Source of the DNA: a virus
DNA: 46,418 nt
Strand: one strand, 5' to 3'
IMG/VR virus record: IMGVR_UViG_3300042922_000799
Location: 1-46,418 of that record
Position numbers and translations under genes: made by a program. Positions within the stretch are counted from its first letter, which is position 1; every line of letters starts with the position of its first letter. Below the pieces are notes generated by a model. It saw only the letters and a program-made list of their open reading frames with translations. It had not been told where the DNA came from and made no database searches. Below, one piece after another: positions 1 to 8,520 of this stretch.

Positions 1-110
1 AAGATCAAGCGCGTCGTGAACGTTACCTCACGTCAAAGTGGCAGAGCAATCTGCAATTTAGGTGGTACCGCGTATCAGCGCCCTAATGCCTCGGCATTAG
101 GGCGCTTTTT
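1..110 (+). promoter_or_regulatory. T-box leader of valS, 3' part
   Basis: The T-box core GGTGGTACCGCG lies at 61-72 and is followed at once by a strong intrinsic terminator. This is the antiterminator/terminator half of a tRNA-sensing T-box leader. Since valS lies downstream, it should sense uncharged tRNA-Val, but Stem I and the specifier codon are left of the window, so the amino acid identity is inferred from context only. Confidence 0.9.
78..110 (+). terminator. T-box intrinsic terminator
   Basis: A 12-bp perfect stem pairs 78-89 with 94-105 around the tetraloop CTCG and is followed by TTTTT at 106-110. It is the regulated terminator of the valS T-box leader. Confidence 0.9.
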
Positions 111-439
111 GCTGTGAATCACTGCGACTGGCCCACAAAGTGGGACAGAGCAGATGATGAACAGTACTCGAAGTCACCAAAATTGGTTCACGAAGCGAGC
201 TAGATCGGTTGCCAAAGGCCCTAAGACACAATAGAGGATCACGGAAGTGAGCCATGACCTCTGTAAGAAACGTACTTTTTACGAACAACAAACGAGGCGT
301 CAACAAACAACGGATAATCATCTCTACCACTGCACTCATCCTGAACGATTCGAACATTTTCGTGCTTTACCCAGCAACAGGCACCAAAAAACCACACCAA
401 CCATTACGTTTAAAAAACGTAACTTTAGGAGGACCAACT
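111..439 (+). other. valS 5' untranslated stretch after the T-box terminator
   Basis: These roughly 330 nt hold no convincing gene. Short open frames exist, one of them in frame with valS from 254, but none has a Shine-Dalgarno sequence and the valS site at 428-433 is strong. A perfect 8-bp hairpin (404-411 with 415-422, loop AAA) ends 5 nt before the valS ribosome site AGGAGG. No second T-box motif was seen here. It is an unusually long gap between a T-box terminator and its gene. Confidence 0.5.
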
Positions 440-3085
440 ATGACAGAAACTGAGAATCTATCCACCAAGTACAATCCCCAAGAAGTAGAAGCCGGGCGTT
501 ACCAAGATTGGTTAGAGCATGACCGTTTTAAACCAAGCGGCAACAAAGAAGCAAAACCTTATTCTATCGTGATTCCACCACCAAACGTAACAGGAAAATT
601 GCACTTAGGTCATGCCTGGGATACCACGTTACAAGACATCATCATTCGTCAAAAACGGATGCAAGGGTATGACACCTTATGGCTACCAGGTATGGACCAT
701 GCCGGGATCGCTACCCAAGCCAAAGTAGAAGAAAAGCTGCGGGAACAAGGGATTTCTCGCTATGACCTTGGTCGGGAAAAATTTGTTGAACAAGTATGGG
801 ATTGGAAAGAAGAATATGCCGGTCACATTCGGGAACAATGGGCGAAACTAGGTTTATCTTTAGACTATAGCCGTGAACGGTTTACGTTAGATGATGGATT
901 ATCCGAAGCGGTTCGTAAAGTTTTCGTGACGCTATATGAAAAAGGCTTGATCTATCGTGGCGAGTACATCATCAACTGGGATCCGCAAGCCCGCACGGCA
1001 TTATCTGATATTGAAGTGATCCACAAAGACATCGAAGGTGCTTTTTACCACATGTCTTACGAATTAGCGGATGGCAGCGGCGTGGTGGAGATCGCAACGA
1101 CTCGCCCAGAAACGATGTTGGGGGATACAGCAGTCGCGGTTCATCCAGAAGATGAACGCTATCAAGCATTGATTGGTAAGAAAGTGATCTTGCCTTTGGT
1201 CAATAAAGAGATCCCAATCATCGCTGATGAGTACGTGGACCAAGAATTTGGAACAGGGGTCGTAAAAATCACTCCTGCCCATGACCCGAATGACTTCGAG
1301 GTCGGTAACCGCCATGACCTACCACGGGTCAATGTCATGAATGATGACGGAACAATGAATGACTTAGCAGGTACCTATGCAGGCATGGATCGTTTTGCTG
1401 CTCGCAAGCAAATCGTGAAAGATTTAGAAGCGTTAGGTCGTCTGATCAAAATCGAAAAAATGGTCCATAGCGTAGGTCACTCAGAACGGACAGGCGTAGT
1501 AGTCGAACCTCGTTTATCGACACAATGGTTCGTAAAAATGGAACCATTAGCAAAACAAGCCATCGACAACCAAGAAACCGACGATGCGGTGGACTTTTAT
1601 CCGCCACGTTTCAACCAAACATTCTTACGTTGGATGGAAAATGTCCATGACTGGGTTATCTCTCGTCAGTTGTGGTGGGGCCATCAAATCCCAGCTTGGT
1701 ACCACAAAGAAACGGGGGAAATGTATGTAGGACTTGAAGCGCCAGCAGATGCCGAAAATTGGCAGCAAGATCCAGACGTATTGGATACATGGTTTAGTTC
1801 TGCTTTATGGCCGTTTTCAACGATGGGGTGGCCAGATGAAAACAATGAAGATTTCCAACGCTACTTCCCAACGAATACATTAGTAACTGGTTACGACATC
1901 ATTTTCTTCTGGGTAAGCCGTATGATTTTCCAAAGCTTGGAATTTACTGGCAAACGACCATTTGAAAATGTCTTGATCCACGGATTGATCCGTGATGAAC
2001 AAGGTCGCAAAATGAGTAAGTCTCTTGGAAACGGGATCGATCCGATGGAAGTCATTGAACAATACGGTGCTGATGCATTGCGTTGGTTCTTATCAAATGG
2101 CTCTGCACCGGGACAAGACGTGCGTTTCAGCTATGAGAAAATGGATGCTGCTTGGAACTTCATCAATAAAATTTGGAATGCTTCCCGTTTTGTCTTAATG
2201 AATGTCAGCGAAATGACTGCAGAAGACATTGATTTTTCTGGTGAAAAATCAGTGGCGGATCGTTGGATCTTGACGCGCTTGAATGAAACGATTGAAAAAG
2301 TCACTGACCTTTTTGAACGCTTCGAATTTGGTGAAGCAGGTCGTCAATTATACAACTTTATCTGGGATGATTTCTGTGACTGGTACATTGAAATGTCGAA
2401 AGAAACGTTATATGGTGACAATGAAGCAGCGAAACAAGTTAACAAGAGCATCTTAGTCCATGTTCTTGATCAAATTTTACGCTTGTTGCACCCAATCATG
2501 CCATTTGTTACAGAAGAAATCTGGAGCAAGCTGCCGCATACAGGGGAATCATTAGTCGTTGCTGAGTATCCACAAGTGGCTCCAGAATGGACGGATGAAA
2601 AAGCGGCGCAAGGGATGGAAGTGTTGAAAGAATTGATTCGTTCGGTTCGAAACATCCGAGCAGAAGTAAATACACCACTTTCGAAACCAATCACTTTGCT
2701 GATCCAAGCAAATGAGCCTGAAATCGAAGAATTCTTGATTGCTAACAAAAACTATATCGAACGCTTCTGTAATCCAGAAGAACTAGAAATCTCTAACAGC
2801 TTGCAAGCCCCTGAATTGGCGATGTCTGCCATCCTATCAGGTGCGACGATCTACTTGCCACTAGCTGGGTTGATCAACATTGAAGAAGAAATCGCGCGTT
2901 TGGAGAAAGAACTAGCGAAGTTCACCCAAGAAGTTCAACGGGTACAAGGCAAACTGGCGAACGAACGCTTCGTTGCCAATGCGCCTGAGGAAGTCGTGGC
3001 ACAAGAACGCAGCAAAGAAGCCGATTATCTTGAAAAACAAAAAGCCGTTCAAGAACGGATCGAACAATTACGCACAATCCAATAG
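440..3085 (+). CDS. valS: Valyl-tRNA synthetase
   Basis: Class I aminoacyl-tRNA synthetase that charges tRNA-Val in the cytoplasm. The 881-residue product has the usual bacterial length. Visible signatures are HLGH (residues 55-58, the HIGH motif) and KMSKS (524-528); the editing domain lies between them and the C-terminal tRNA-binding coiled coil (rich in E/K/R, ending EQLRTIQ) closes the protein. The ATG at 440 was chosen because AGGAGG sits at 428-433 with 6-nt spacing and the product then begins [17 protein letters not shown] as in relatives. The same frame stays open upstream to 254, but without a ribosome site. Expression is expected to depend on the T-box at 1-110. A terminator follows at 3106. 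Confidence 0.97.
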   Translation: MTETENLSTKYNPQEVEAGRYQDWLEHDRFKPSGNKEAKPYSIVIPPPNVTGKLHLGHAWDTTLQDIIIRQKRMQGYDTLWLPGMDHAGIATQAKVEEKLREQGISRYDLGREKFVEQVWDWKEEYAGHIREQWAKLGLSLDYSRERFTLDDGLSEAVRKVFVTLYEKGLIYRGEYIINWDPQARTALSDIEVIHKDIEGAFYHMSYELADGSGVVEIATTRPETMLGDTAVAVHPEDERYQALIGKKVILPLVNKEIPIIADEYVDQEFGTGVVKITPAHDPNDFEVGNRHDLPRVNVMNDDGTMNDLAGTYAGMDRFAARKQIVKDLEALGRLIKIEKMVHSVGHSERTGVVVEPRLSTQWFVKMEPLAKQAIDNQETDDAVDFYPPRFNQTFLRWMENVHDWVISRQLWWGHQIPAWYHKETGEMYVGLEAPADAENWQQDPDVLDTWFSSALWPFSTMGWPDENNEDFQRYFPTNTLVTGYDIIFFWVSRMIFQSLEFTGKRPFENVLIHGLIRDEQGRKMSKSLGNGIDPMEVIEQYGADALRWFLSNGSAPGQDVRFSYEKMDAAWNFINKIWNASRFVLMNVSEMTAEDIDFSGEKSVADRWILTRLNETIEKVTDLFERFEFGEAGRQLYNFIWDDFCDWYIEMSKETLYGDNEAAKQVNKSILVHVLDQILRLLHPIMPFVTEEIWSKLPHTGESLVVAEYPQVAPEWTDEKAAQGMEVLKELIRSVRNIRAEVNTPLSKPITLLIQANEPEIEEFLIANKNYIERFCNPEELEISNSLQAPELAMSAILSGATIYLPLAGLINIEEEIARLEKELAKFTQEVQRVQGKLANERFVANAPEEVVAQERSKEADYLEKQKAVQERIEQLRTIQ

Positions 3086-3105
3086 GATGAGCACATCACA
3101 CGCAA

Positions 3106-3135
3106 ACAAGCATCTTTCGGAGATGCTTGTTTTTG
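3106..3135 (+). terminator. Intrinsic terminator after valS
   Basis: A perfect 10-bp stem (3106-3115 with 3121-3130) with loop TTCGG is followed by a T-rich tract. It lies about 20 nt after the valS stop and separates valS from folC. Confidence 0.85.
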
Positions 3136-3233
3136 CTTATTCAATAGAAACAGGGCGAACAATTTTCTCGTTTAAAGGAAAGAAATTGGGAAAGCCGTTC
3201 ATTTTTTGTTAAAATAGGAGCGAGGTGAGCGAG

Positions 3234-4547
3234 ATGACAAGCGAAGAAGCAACAGCGTGGATCCATTCGCGTTTGACATTTGGGCAAAGACCTGGATTGA
3301 TGCGTGTCGAAGCATTATTAAAACGGATGGGTAATCCTGAAAAAAAGGTGACCATGATCCATATCGCCGGTACGAATGGCAAAGGATCGACCGTCAGTTA
3401 TTTGCGCAGTCTTTTAGAAGAAGCTGGGCAGCAAGTGGGGACCTTTACTTCCCCACACATTGAAGCGTTCAATGAACGAATTGAAATCAACGGACAATTT
3501 ATATCAGATGAGGACTTGGTCGCTTGGGTGGAAAAAATCCAGCCGCTGGTTGCTGAAATTGATCGCGATGAAACGTTGACGGGCATTACCCAGTTCGAGA
3601 TCATTACCGCTATGGCATTAGGCTATTTTGAAGAAAAAAAGGTCGATGTTGCGATTATTGAAGTTGGCTTAGGGGGACTCTTAGATAGTACCAACGTTAT
3701 TTCTCCTATTTTGACCGCGATCACGACGATCGGCATGGATCACATGGATGTCTTAGGGGATACCATTGAAGCGATCGCTGCCCATAAGGCAGGGATCATC
3801 AAGCCGCAAACACCCCTTGTTACTGGCAATATCGTTGAAAGTGCGCTTTCGGTGATCGATTTGAAAGCTACAGAAGCACAGGCACCCGCTTGTCATGCAG
3901 GGCAAGAGTACCGTGTGACCTATCGTCGTCCCGATGAAGAATGGGGTGAATTATTTGATTTTGAAAATGAGCATGGCAAAATCAAAGGCTTGAAAACACC
4001 GATGTTAGGCCGCCATCAACCAGAAAATGCCGGTGTTGCGATCCAATTATACAGCCTGTATTGCGACCTGCGGCAACTGCCCTTTTCAGCCAAAGAGATT
4101 CGCAATGGCTTGCGAAAAGCCTATTGGCCCGCCCGGATGGAACGAATCAGTAGTGAGCCACTAGTGATTATCGATGGTGCCCATAACGTACACGCCATGG
4201 CTCGTTTAGTAGATACGATGAAAGAAGAGTTCAGCGACTATCGCATCCATGTACTGTTTTCAGCGCTTGAAACCAAAAACGTCAATGAGATGCTTCAGCA
4301 ATTGCTATCGATTCCCCAAGCCGAGATTTATTTAACGACCTTTGATTTTCCCAAAGCATTGCATTTAGCAGACGGCTATCAGGAAATCGATAGCAAACGA
4401 ATCTCAACCGTTTCTTTATGGCAGTTTGGCTTGGCAGAATTATTAGAAAAAATGACCAATGAAGATTTGCTGCTGGTGACAGGATCCTTGTATTTTGTTT
4501 CAGAAGTTCGTGAATTGTTATTGGCAATAGGAGGAAGAAATGGCTAA
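3234..4547 (+). CDS. folC: Bifunctional folylpolyglutamate/dihydrofolate synthase
   Basis: Mur-ligase-superfamily enzyme that adds glutamate to folates (and to dihydropteroate) using ATP. The P-loop HIAGTNGKGST lies near residues 43-53, followed by TFTSPHIEAFNERI, which is typical of FolC. Further family blocks are VGLGGLLDSTN and the C-terminal IIDGAHNVHA. The length, 437 residues, is normal. The ATG at 3234 follows GAGGTGAG with good spacing; a GTG at 3225 with AGGAG before it would add three residues and cannot be excluded. The 3' end overlaps the HAD gene by 8 nt, so the two are probably translated from one message. Cytoplasmic, host core metabolism. Confidence 0.95.
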   Translation: MTSEEATAWIHSRLTFGQRPGLMRVEALLKRMGNPEKKVTMIHIAGTNGKGSTVSYLRSLLEEAGQQVGTFTSPHIEAFNERIEINGQFISDEDLVAWVEKIQPLVAEIDRDETLTGITQFEIITAMALGYFEEKKVDVAIIEVGLGGLLDSTNVISPILTAITTIGMDHMDVLGDTIEAIAAHKAGIIKPQTPLVTGNIVESALSVIDLKATEAQAPACHAGQEYRVTYRRPDEEWGELFDFENEHGKIKGLKTPMLGRHQPENAGVAIQLYSLYCDLRQLPFSAKEIRNGLRKAYWPARMERISSEPLVIIDGAHNVHAMARLVDTMKEEFSDYRIHVLFSALETKNVNEMLQQLLSIPQAEIYLTTFDFPKALHLADGYQEIDSKRISTVSLWQFGLAELLEKMTNEDLLLVTGSLYFVSEVRELLLAIGGRNG

Positions 4548-5214
4548 GTTACGTGGTGTGATTTTCGATATGGACGGCTTGATTTTTGACACGGAGCTGC
4601 TTTATTACCAAGCGACTCAAATCGTGGCGGATCAAATGGGTATTCCCTATACAAAAGAGTTATACCTAGCCTATGTAGGTGTTTCGGATGAAGAAGTCTG
4701 GGCAGCTTATCATGAGAGATTCGATGAAGCCTTTGGTCATCAGATGATTGAAGAATTTATTCAAGCGGCTTTTCAGCAAACGTTGGAAATGTTCCAACGG
4801 GGCGAGGCTGAATTGAAGCCAGGGATCCACGAGTTATTGCATTATCTTGATGAGAAAAAGATTCCCCGAGTGTTGGCGTCTAGTAACCAGCGCAAAGTGA
4901 TCGACACCTTGCTGGAAGCAGCAGACTTAACGGCGGAATTTCCTAAGATCGTCTGCTTTGATGATGTCACACGGGCAAAACCAGATCCTGAGATTTTTGA
5001 AAAAGCTCATGCATTACTGGCGGTACCAAAAGAAGAATTGGTGATCCTTGAGGATTCGGCTAACGGTATTCATGCTGCTCATGGGGCAGGGATCTCAGTC
5101 ATTATGATTCCCGATTTGATCGCGCCGACGACCATCATTGAAGAAAAAGTCTTGAAAGTCTTGCCTTCACTAGAGGATGTCCCAGATTTTCTAGAAACGG
5201 CTTTTTCGATTTAA
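4540..5214 (+). CDS. HAD-family phosphatase, beta-phosphoglucomutase-like
   Basis: Haloacid dehalogenase-superfamily hydrolase of 224 residues. Motif I is FDMDGLIFDTE near the N terminus (catalytic aspartates), motif II is the serine of LASSN, and motif III/IV are KPDPEIF and ILEDSANGIHAA. A helical cap domain sits between motifs I and II, as in subfamily I with a C1 cap. The substrate cannot be read from sequence. It begins inside the last codons of folC with the ribosome site AGGAGG and is the last gene before a terminator-like hairpin at 5252. A host gene. Confidence 0.9.
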   Translation: MAKLRGVIFDMDGLIFDTELLYYQATQIVADQMGIPYTKELYLAYVGVSDEEVWAAYHERFDEAFGHQMIEEFIQAAFQQTLEMFQRGEAELKPGIHELLHYLDEKKIPRVLASSNQRKVIDTLLEAADLTAEFPKIVCFDDVTRAKPDPEIFEKAHALLAVPKEELVILEDSANGIHAAHGAGISVIMIPDLIAPTTIIEEKVLKVLPSLEDVPDFLETAFSI

Positions 5215-5251
5215 CTGTGATTTTTTGCGCATCTTATTCATGAAATACTCT

Positions 5252-5296
5252 CTCCTTTGCGTATCTTTTATTAGACCGACGCAAAGGAGTTTTTTT
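5252..5296 (+). terminator. Terminator hairpin whose 3' arm is the radC ribosome site
   Basis: A perfect 11-bp stem pairs CTCCTTTGCGT (5252-5262) with ACGCAAAGGAG (5279-5289), followed by seven T residues at 5290-5296. It ends the folC-HAD transcript. The 3' arm also holds AAAGGAG, the only Shine-Dalgarno sequence for radC at 5297, so in any readthrough transcript the radC start would be masked. Confidence 0.8.
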
Positions 5297-5770
5297 ATGA
5301 TCAATGAAACAGAGATTCCCCAAAGCTCGTTCCCACGAGAGCGCTTAGTGCAATATGGGGTTGATGCCCTTTCGAACCAAGAACTGTTGGCAATTTTGTT
5401 GCGGACTGGCTCACGGCCCCTAAATGTCTTGGAATTAGCGGCTAGTGTCTTGAATCGTTTTGAAGAATTGTATGAATTAAAAGAAGCGACAATCGATGAA
5501 TTACAAGAAATTCGCGGCGTCGGACAAATCAAAGCCATCGAGATCAAAGCGATGATTGAATTAGGTGTGCGGATCCAGCGGTCTGTTCAACCAAAGTACG
5601 GCAAGATCAACTCCAGTATGGCGATCGCTCATCAGCTGATCCAAGAATTAAAAGACTTTCGTCAGGAGCACTTGCTCGGGATTTATTTGAATACCAAAAA
5701 TGAGATCATTCAAAAAAAGACGATCTTCATCGGATCGTTGAATCAGTCAATAAGTAACAGTAAATACTAA
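5297..5770 (+). pseudogene. radC: radC 5' fragment, interrupted by the prophage
   Basis: N-terminal two thirds of the RadC/YeeS family JAMM-domain protein. The helix-hairpin-helix part (IRGVGQIKAIEIKAMIELG) and the start of the JAMM domain (KKTIFIGSLNQS) are intact. The reading frame then runs into phage DNA and ends after ISNSKY, giving 157 residues where about 225 are usual. The zinc-binding motif HNHPSG is missing here and is found at the other prophage end (46294 onward). The ATG at 5297 follows AAAGGAG. The last 4 bases overlap the convergent integrase gene. The lysogen should lack functional RadC unless the phage excises. Confidence 0.93.
5740..5767. other. attL, left prophage junction in radC
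   Basis: Host radC sequence continues to the TC at 5747-5748 and phage sequence follows. The phage side carries the arm ATAAGTAACAGTAAATAC at 5750-5767, which is the inverted partner (16 of 18) of GTATTTACTGCTATTTAT at 46273-46290. Joining the host halves restores the RadC peptide [14 protein letters not shown] in frame. The TC dinucleotide is the only sequence shared at the crossover, which fits a serine integrase. Confidence 0.88.
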
Positions 5771-7176
5771 AAAATAAAATTGACAATTACATCTTCATCG
5801 CTAAGGGTTACTCTGTCAATAAGTCTACGTGCAATATTAATTTTTAATTCTGTAGCTGCATTTTCCCAGTCAAAGTTTTCAGCTTCGTCTAGAAGCAGCA
5901 TCTTTTCGTTTTTATCGTCCTCCATGTCTAGGGCGGCCAGCTCATGTTTAAGTTCGTCTAAGGTCATATTGATAGAATAGATGCGATCATTTAAGGTGTC
6001 GACTTCGATGTTTCCGAACTGGTAGAGATCAATCAACTTGTTTTTTTCAGTCTCTTTCTTTTTCAAGGCGTTCTCTATGTCCTTTATTTGCTGTACTTTG
6101 TCTATTTTTTCGTTTTCAATATCAAATCGTAACTGTTTGAAGTCTAAAGTCTTGATTGCATCGATTACTTTCGCTTCGACTGCCTCGCATCGTTGGCGCT
6201 TCTGATCGCAGTCCCAATCCTTCACGAGGGACGGCATCATTTTTTTCACTGATCGGCAAGTGTAATAGGCGTAGTTATACTTTTTCCCTTTGTAGCTTCC
6301 GCCACCGCCGGCTTCTCTGAAAACCTTCGCGCTGCATTTTCCGCAGTAAATGAAACCGGCAAGGAGTGATTTCTGATTGTGATTTGTGGTGCTAAATTTT
6401 GCTTTTTCCCTGAATATCTTTTGCGCCTTTTCGAATAGTTCCTGAGAAATGATAGGGGAGTGGTTGCCTTGATAGACTTGGCCATCCCAGCTTATTTTCC
6501 CGATGTAAAGCGGGTTTTGGAGGGCGTACTTTATGATCGTCAGAGTTTTTACTTTGTCTGGGTATTTTTGGACCAGCTTCCGCGTAATATGTTGCTGACC
6601 CTTACCGTGGTTTACATACAAATCAAATATTTCTTGTACAATTTTTGCTTCGTGCTCATTAATGATCAGCTCACCGTTTACGTAATCGTAGCCCAGCGGG
6701 ACGACTCCTGATCCGTGGTAATAGCCTTGTTTTGCACGTTCTGTTCGCCCCATGTGCATTCTTTCTGTGATGGTGTCTCGTTCAAGTTGAGCAAAAACAG
6801 ATAACATACCAATCGTCGCCCGTCCGAATGGGGTGGAGGTATCAAAGCTTTCTAGCATTGAGATGAAATCGACACCGTACTTTTGAAAGACATCCTCAAT
6901 CAAGTATAGAGTGTTTTTCTGCGATCGAGAGAGACGATCTAATTTGTAGACGATAACGATATCAATCTTCTTAGCTTTTACGTCAGAAATCAATTCCTTG
7001 AGGCCCGGACGTTCGAGTTTTGCCCCAGAATAGCCCGGATCAGTATAGGTGTTCACGACATAATAATCTTTTGCTTCTGCGTAGGCTTTGAGTTTACTTG
7101 TTTGCGCTGGTATCGAGTAGCCTTCTTTTGCTTGCTCCATAGTAGAGACTCTTATATAGAGTGCAGCTCTTTTCAT
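5767..7176 (-). CDS. int: Large serine recombinase, phage integrase
   Basis: 469-residue site-specific recombinase that integrates the phage into radC. The catalytic domain starts ALYIRVS with the nucleophile Ser11, followed by YSGAKLERPGL, YKLDRLSRS and FAQLERDTITER, the usual resolvase/invertase blocks. A recombinase domain follows (residues about 165-260), then a zinc ribbon with cysteines in FIYCGKCSAKVF and later CRS, DWDC and RCEA, and a C-terminal coiled coil rich in K/E. Length and order match A118/TP901-1-type large serine integrases. The ribosome site TAGGAG precedes the ATG. The stop codon touches the attP right arm, so int and its attachment site are adjacent. A directionality factor was not recognised in the window. 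Confidence 0.96.
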   Translation of the reverse strand: MKRAALYIRVSTMEQAKEGYSIPAQTSKLKAYAEAKDYYVVNTYTDPGYSGAKLERPGLKELISDVKAKKIDIVIVYKLDRLSRSQKNTLYLIEDVFQKYGVDFISMLESFDTSTPFGRATIGMLSVFAQLERDTITERMHMGRTERAKQGYYHGSGVVPLGYDYVNGELIINEHEAKIVQEIFDLYVNHGKGQQHITRKLVQKYPDKVKTLTIIKYALQNPLYIGKISWDGQVYQGNHSPIISQELFEKAQKIFREKAKFSTTNHNQKSLLAGFIYCGKCSAKVFREAGGGGSYKGKKYNYAYYTCRSVKKMMPSLVKDWDCDQKRQRCEAVEAKVIDAIKTLDFKQLRFDIENEKIDKVQQIKDIENALKKKETEKNKLIDLYQFGNIEVDTLNDRIYSINMTLDELKHELAALDMEDDKNEKMLLLDEAENFDWENAATELKINIARRLIDRVTLSDEDVIVNFIF

Positions 7177-7202
7177 GTAGATATCACTCCTAATTTTTGG
7201 TA

Positions 7203-7230
7203 AAATAGGCGTAGCAAATAAGCCTATTAA
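7203..7230. other. Hairpin upstream of int
   Basis: A 7-bp inverted repeat AATAGGC (7204-7210) and GCCTATT (7222-7228) lies about 30 nt upstream of the int start. On the minus strand it is followed by TTTTACC, so it could be a weak attenuator ahead of int, but the T-tract is too short to call a terminator. Confidence 0.35.
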
Positions 7231-7242
7231 TTTATTTGTTTT

Positions 7243-7279
7243 GCGCGCTCTTACTTTGGTCGGTGGGGCGTGCTTTTTT
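7243..7279 (+). terminator. Plus-strand terminator-like hairpin between lipoprotein gene and int
   Basis: GCGCGCTC (7243-7250) pairs with GGGCGTGC (7266-7273), eight pairs with two G-T wobbles, and six T residues follow. Its T-tract is on the plus strand, opposite to the flanking genes, so it would stop transcription entering from radC rather than end a lysogeny transcript. Confidence 0.45.
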
Positions 7280-7287
7280 ATTGATAG

Positions 7288-8433
7288 TTAGCGATTTTCA
7301 AATGCGTAAATATAGTTAGATAGCGTAGTCCTCACACCGTAAAACTTTGTTAGTTCTCTTAGGGCGGTTACTTCACTTTGAGGTATTTCAACATCCATTT
7401 GCTCATCGCGCCCTTTGAACCGGGCTGTTATTGTTTCTGCCTTTCTTAAAGCGTCTATCTCATCCGCGCTTAAAATTCCAGAGGTTAGAATTTCTTCGAT
7501 GTTTCCGCCACTTAGCACATTTCGTACTGGTCTTGATGTCAGAACAGTGATGTTATCTTCGTCGTTGATATGTAGCAGAACTTCATCGGCGAACAGCCAC
7601 CCGTTTTTTACAAAGCCTATATCGAACATAACGTTTCCGTCATCGACATATGGGACAAGCGTTGTGGATTCAGATATTTCAGATTTTTCTTTGTAAAAAA
7701 GCTTATTTTTACCTTCTATCGAGTCCACTTCTAGAAAAGTATTGTGAATAAGTTCAGCATCGAGTTGTTCTACAATATCAAATACAAAATCGTTAGGTTC
7801 TGGCTGATTTACGTCGATGTACTCTTGAGTTAACTCTAAAAGTTCTTCAAACTTCAATGATTTAATCATCTCGTGTGCAGACTCTCTTCTAGTTTCGTCT
7901 GCAAGAAAGTCGTTAGGGGCTAGGGACAGATAGGTTACGGAGAAGCTAGCGATGCCTTGGATCGCATAGCCGACAACGTGCAAGCCCTCATCTGTAATCC
8001 AATCAATTTTTTGAAACGAAGGATCTCCCTCCAGATTAAGACTTTCTAGAGTGGAAATTGCTTTAGATTGTAAAGTGCTTCCTTCGGGAAACGAAAAGAA
8101 AACACTGATTGGTTTTTCTTCGTGCTCCATATAGTGTAGAGTGATTTTCCCTGATCGGTTCTCACTTAGATGTGTATTTGCTGTCATCCCATCTTCCAAA
8201 TCAAAAGACTTTGTAAAGTCAAATGCATCGTCGTAGAAGCTTCTTGCCTTGTCCATGATTTCGTCTTCGCTCAAGGGTAAAGAGGTTAAGAGTTGCTCTT
8301 CTGGCTCAGAGGTGTCAGTCATCTCCTCAGCATCAGCTGTAACATCTGTCAAGTCGTCTACCGCATCGTTATTAACGCATCCTCCTAATAAAAACATCGC
8401 TGTTATTAATCCAAAAAACATAAATTTATTCAT
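7288..8433 (-). CDS. Phage lipoprotein of the lysogeny module, function unknown
   Basis: 381-residue predicted lipoprotein. The N terminus MNKFMFFGLITAMFLLGGC is a short signal peptide with lipobox and Cys19 as the lipidation site. A low-complexity acidic stretch (DDLTDVTADAEEMTDTSEPEEQ) then leads to a soluble extracytoplasmic region. The ATG at 8433 was chosen because of the ribosome site AGAGGG; a longer frame to 8490 lacks one and would spoil the signal peptide. It lies between int and the repressor, so it is probably expressed in the lysogen. Lipoproteins in this position in Gram-positive phages can block DNA injection by related phages (Ltp of phage TP-J34 is the known case); that role is only a suggestion here, as I recognise no domain. 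Confidence 0.8.
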   Translation of the reverse strand: MNKFMFFGLITAMFLLGGCVNNDAVDDLTDVTADAEEMTDTSEPEEQLLTSLPLSEDEIMDKARSFYDDAFDFTKSFDLEDGMTANTHLSENRSGKITLHYMEHEEKPISVFFSFPEGSTLQSKAISTLESLNLEGDPSFQKIDWITDEGLHVVGYAIQGIASFSVTYLSLAPNDFLADETRRESAHEMIKSLKFEELLELTQEYIDVNQPEPNDFVFDIVEQLDAELIHNTFLEVDSIEGKNKLFYKEKSEISESTTLVPYVDDGNVMFDIGFVKNGWLFADEVLLHINDEDNITVLTSRPVRNVLSGGNIEEILTSGILSADEIDALRKAETITARFKGRDEQMDVEIPQSEVTALRELTKFYGVRTTLSNYIYAFENR

Positions 8434-8482
8434 TTTATTCCCTCTTTCTGCTAAAATATAGTTGTAAGCGCATAACAGAGGG

Positions 8483-8520
8483 TACCCCAATCAAAGCTGC
8501 AAACTTTGAGGGGTATTTTT
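8483..8520 (+). terminator. Plus-strand terminator-like hairpin after the repressor gene
   Basis: TACCCC/GGGGTA (8483-8488, 8510-8515) and TCAAAG/CTTTGA (8491-8496, 8504-8509) form a stem with an AA bulge, followed by TTTTT on the plus strand. As at 7243, the T-tract faces the strand opposite to the genes; on the minus strand only the hairpin, without a T-tract, would end the repressor message. Confidence 0.45.

Noticed and set aside
111-439. Second T-box or other aptamer between the first terminator and valS
   Set aside because: No second GGTGGTACCGCG core or further terminator was found, and nothing else matches a known aptamer by eye.
254-439. N-terminal extension of valS from position 254
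   Set aside because: The in-frame upstream start has no ribosome site, the extra residues are unlike synthetase sequence, and ATG at 440 has AGGAGG at ideal distance.
7203-7230. True minus-strand terminator upstream of int
   Set aside because: The stem is followed on the minus strand by only four T residues and then the int ribosome site, too weak for a terminator call.
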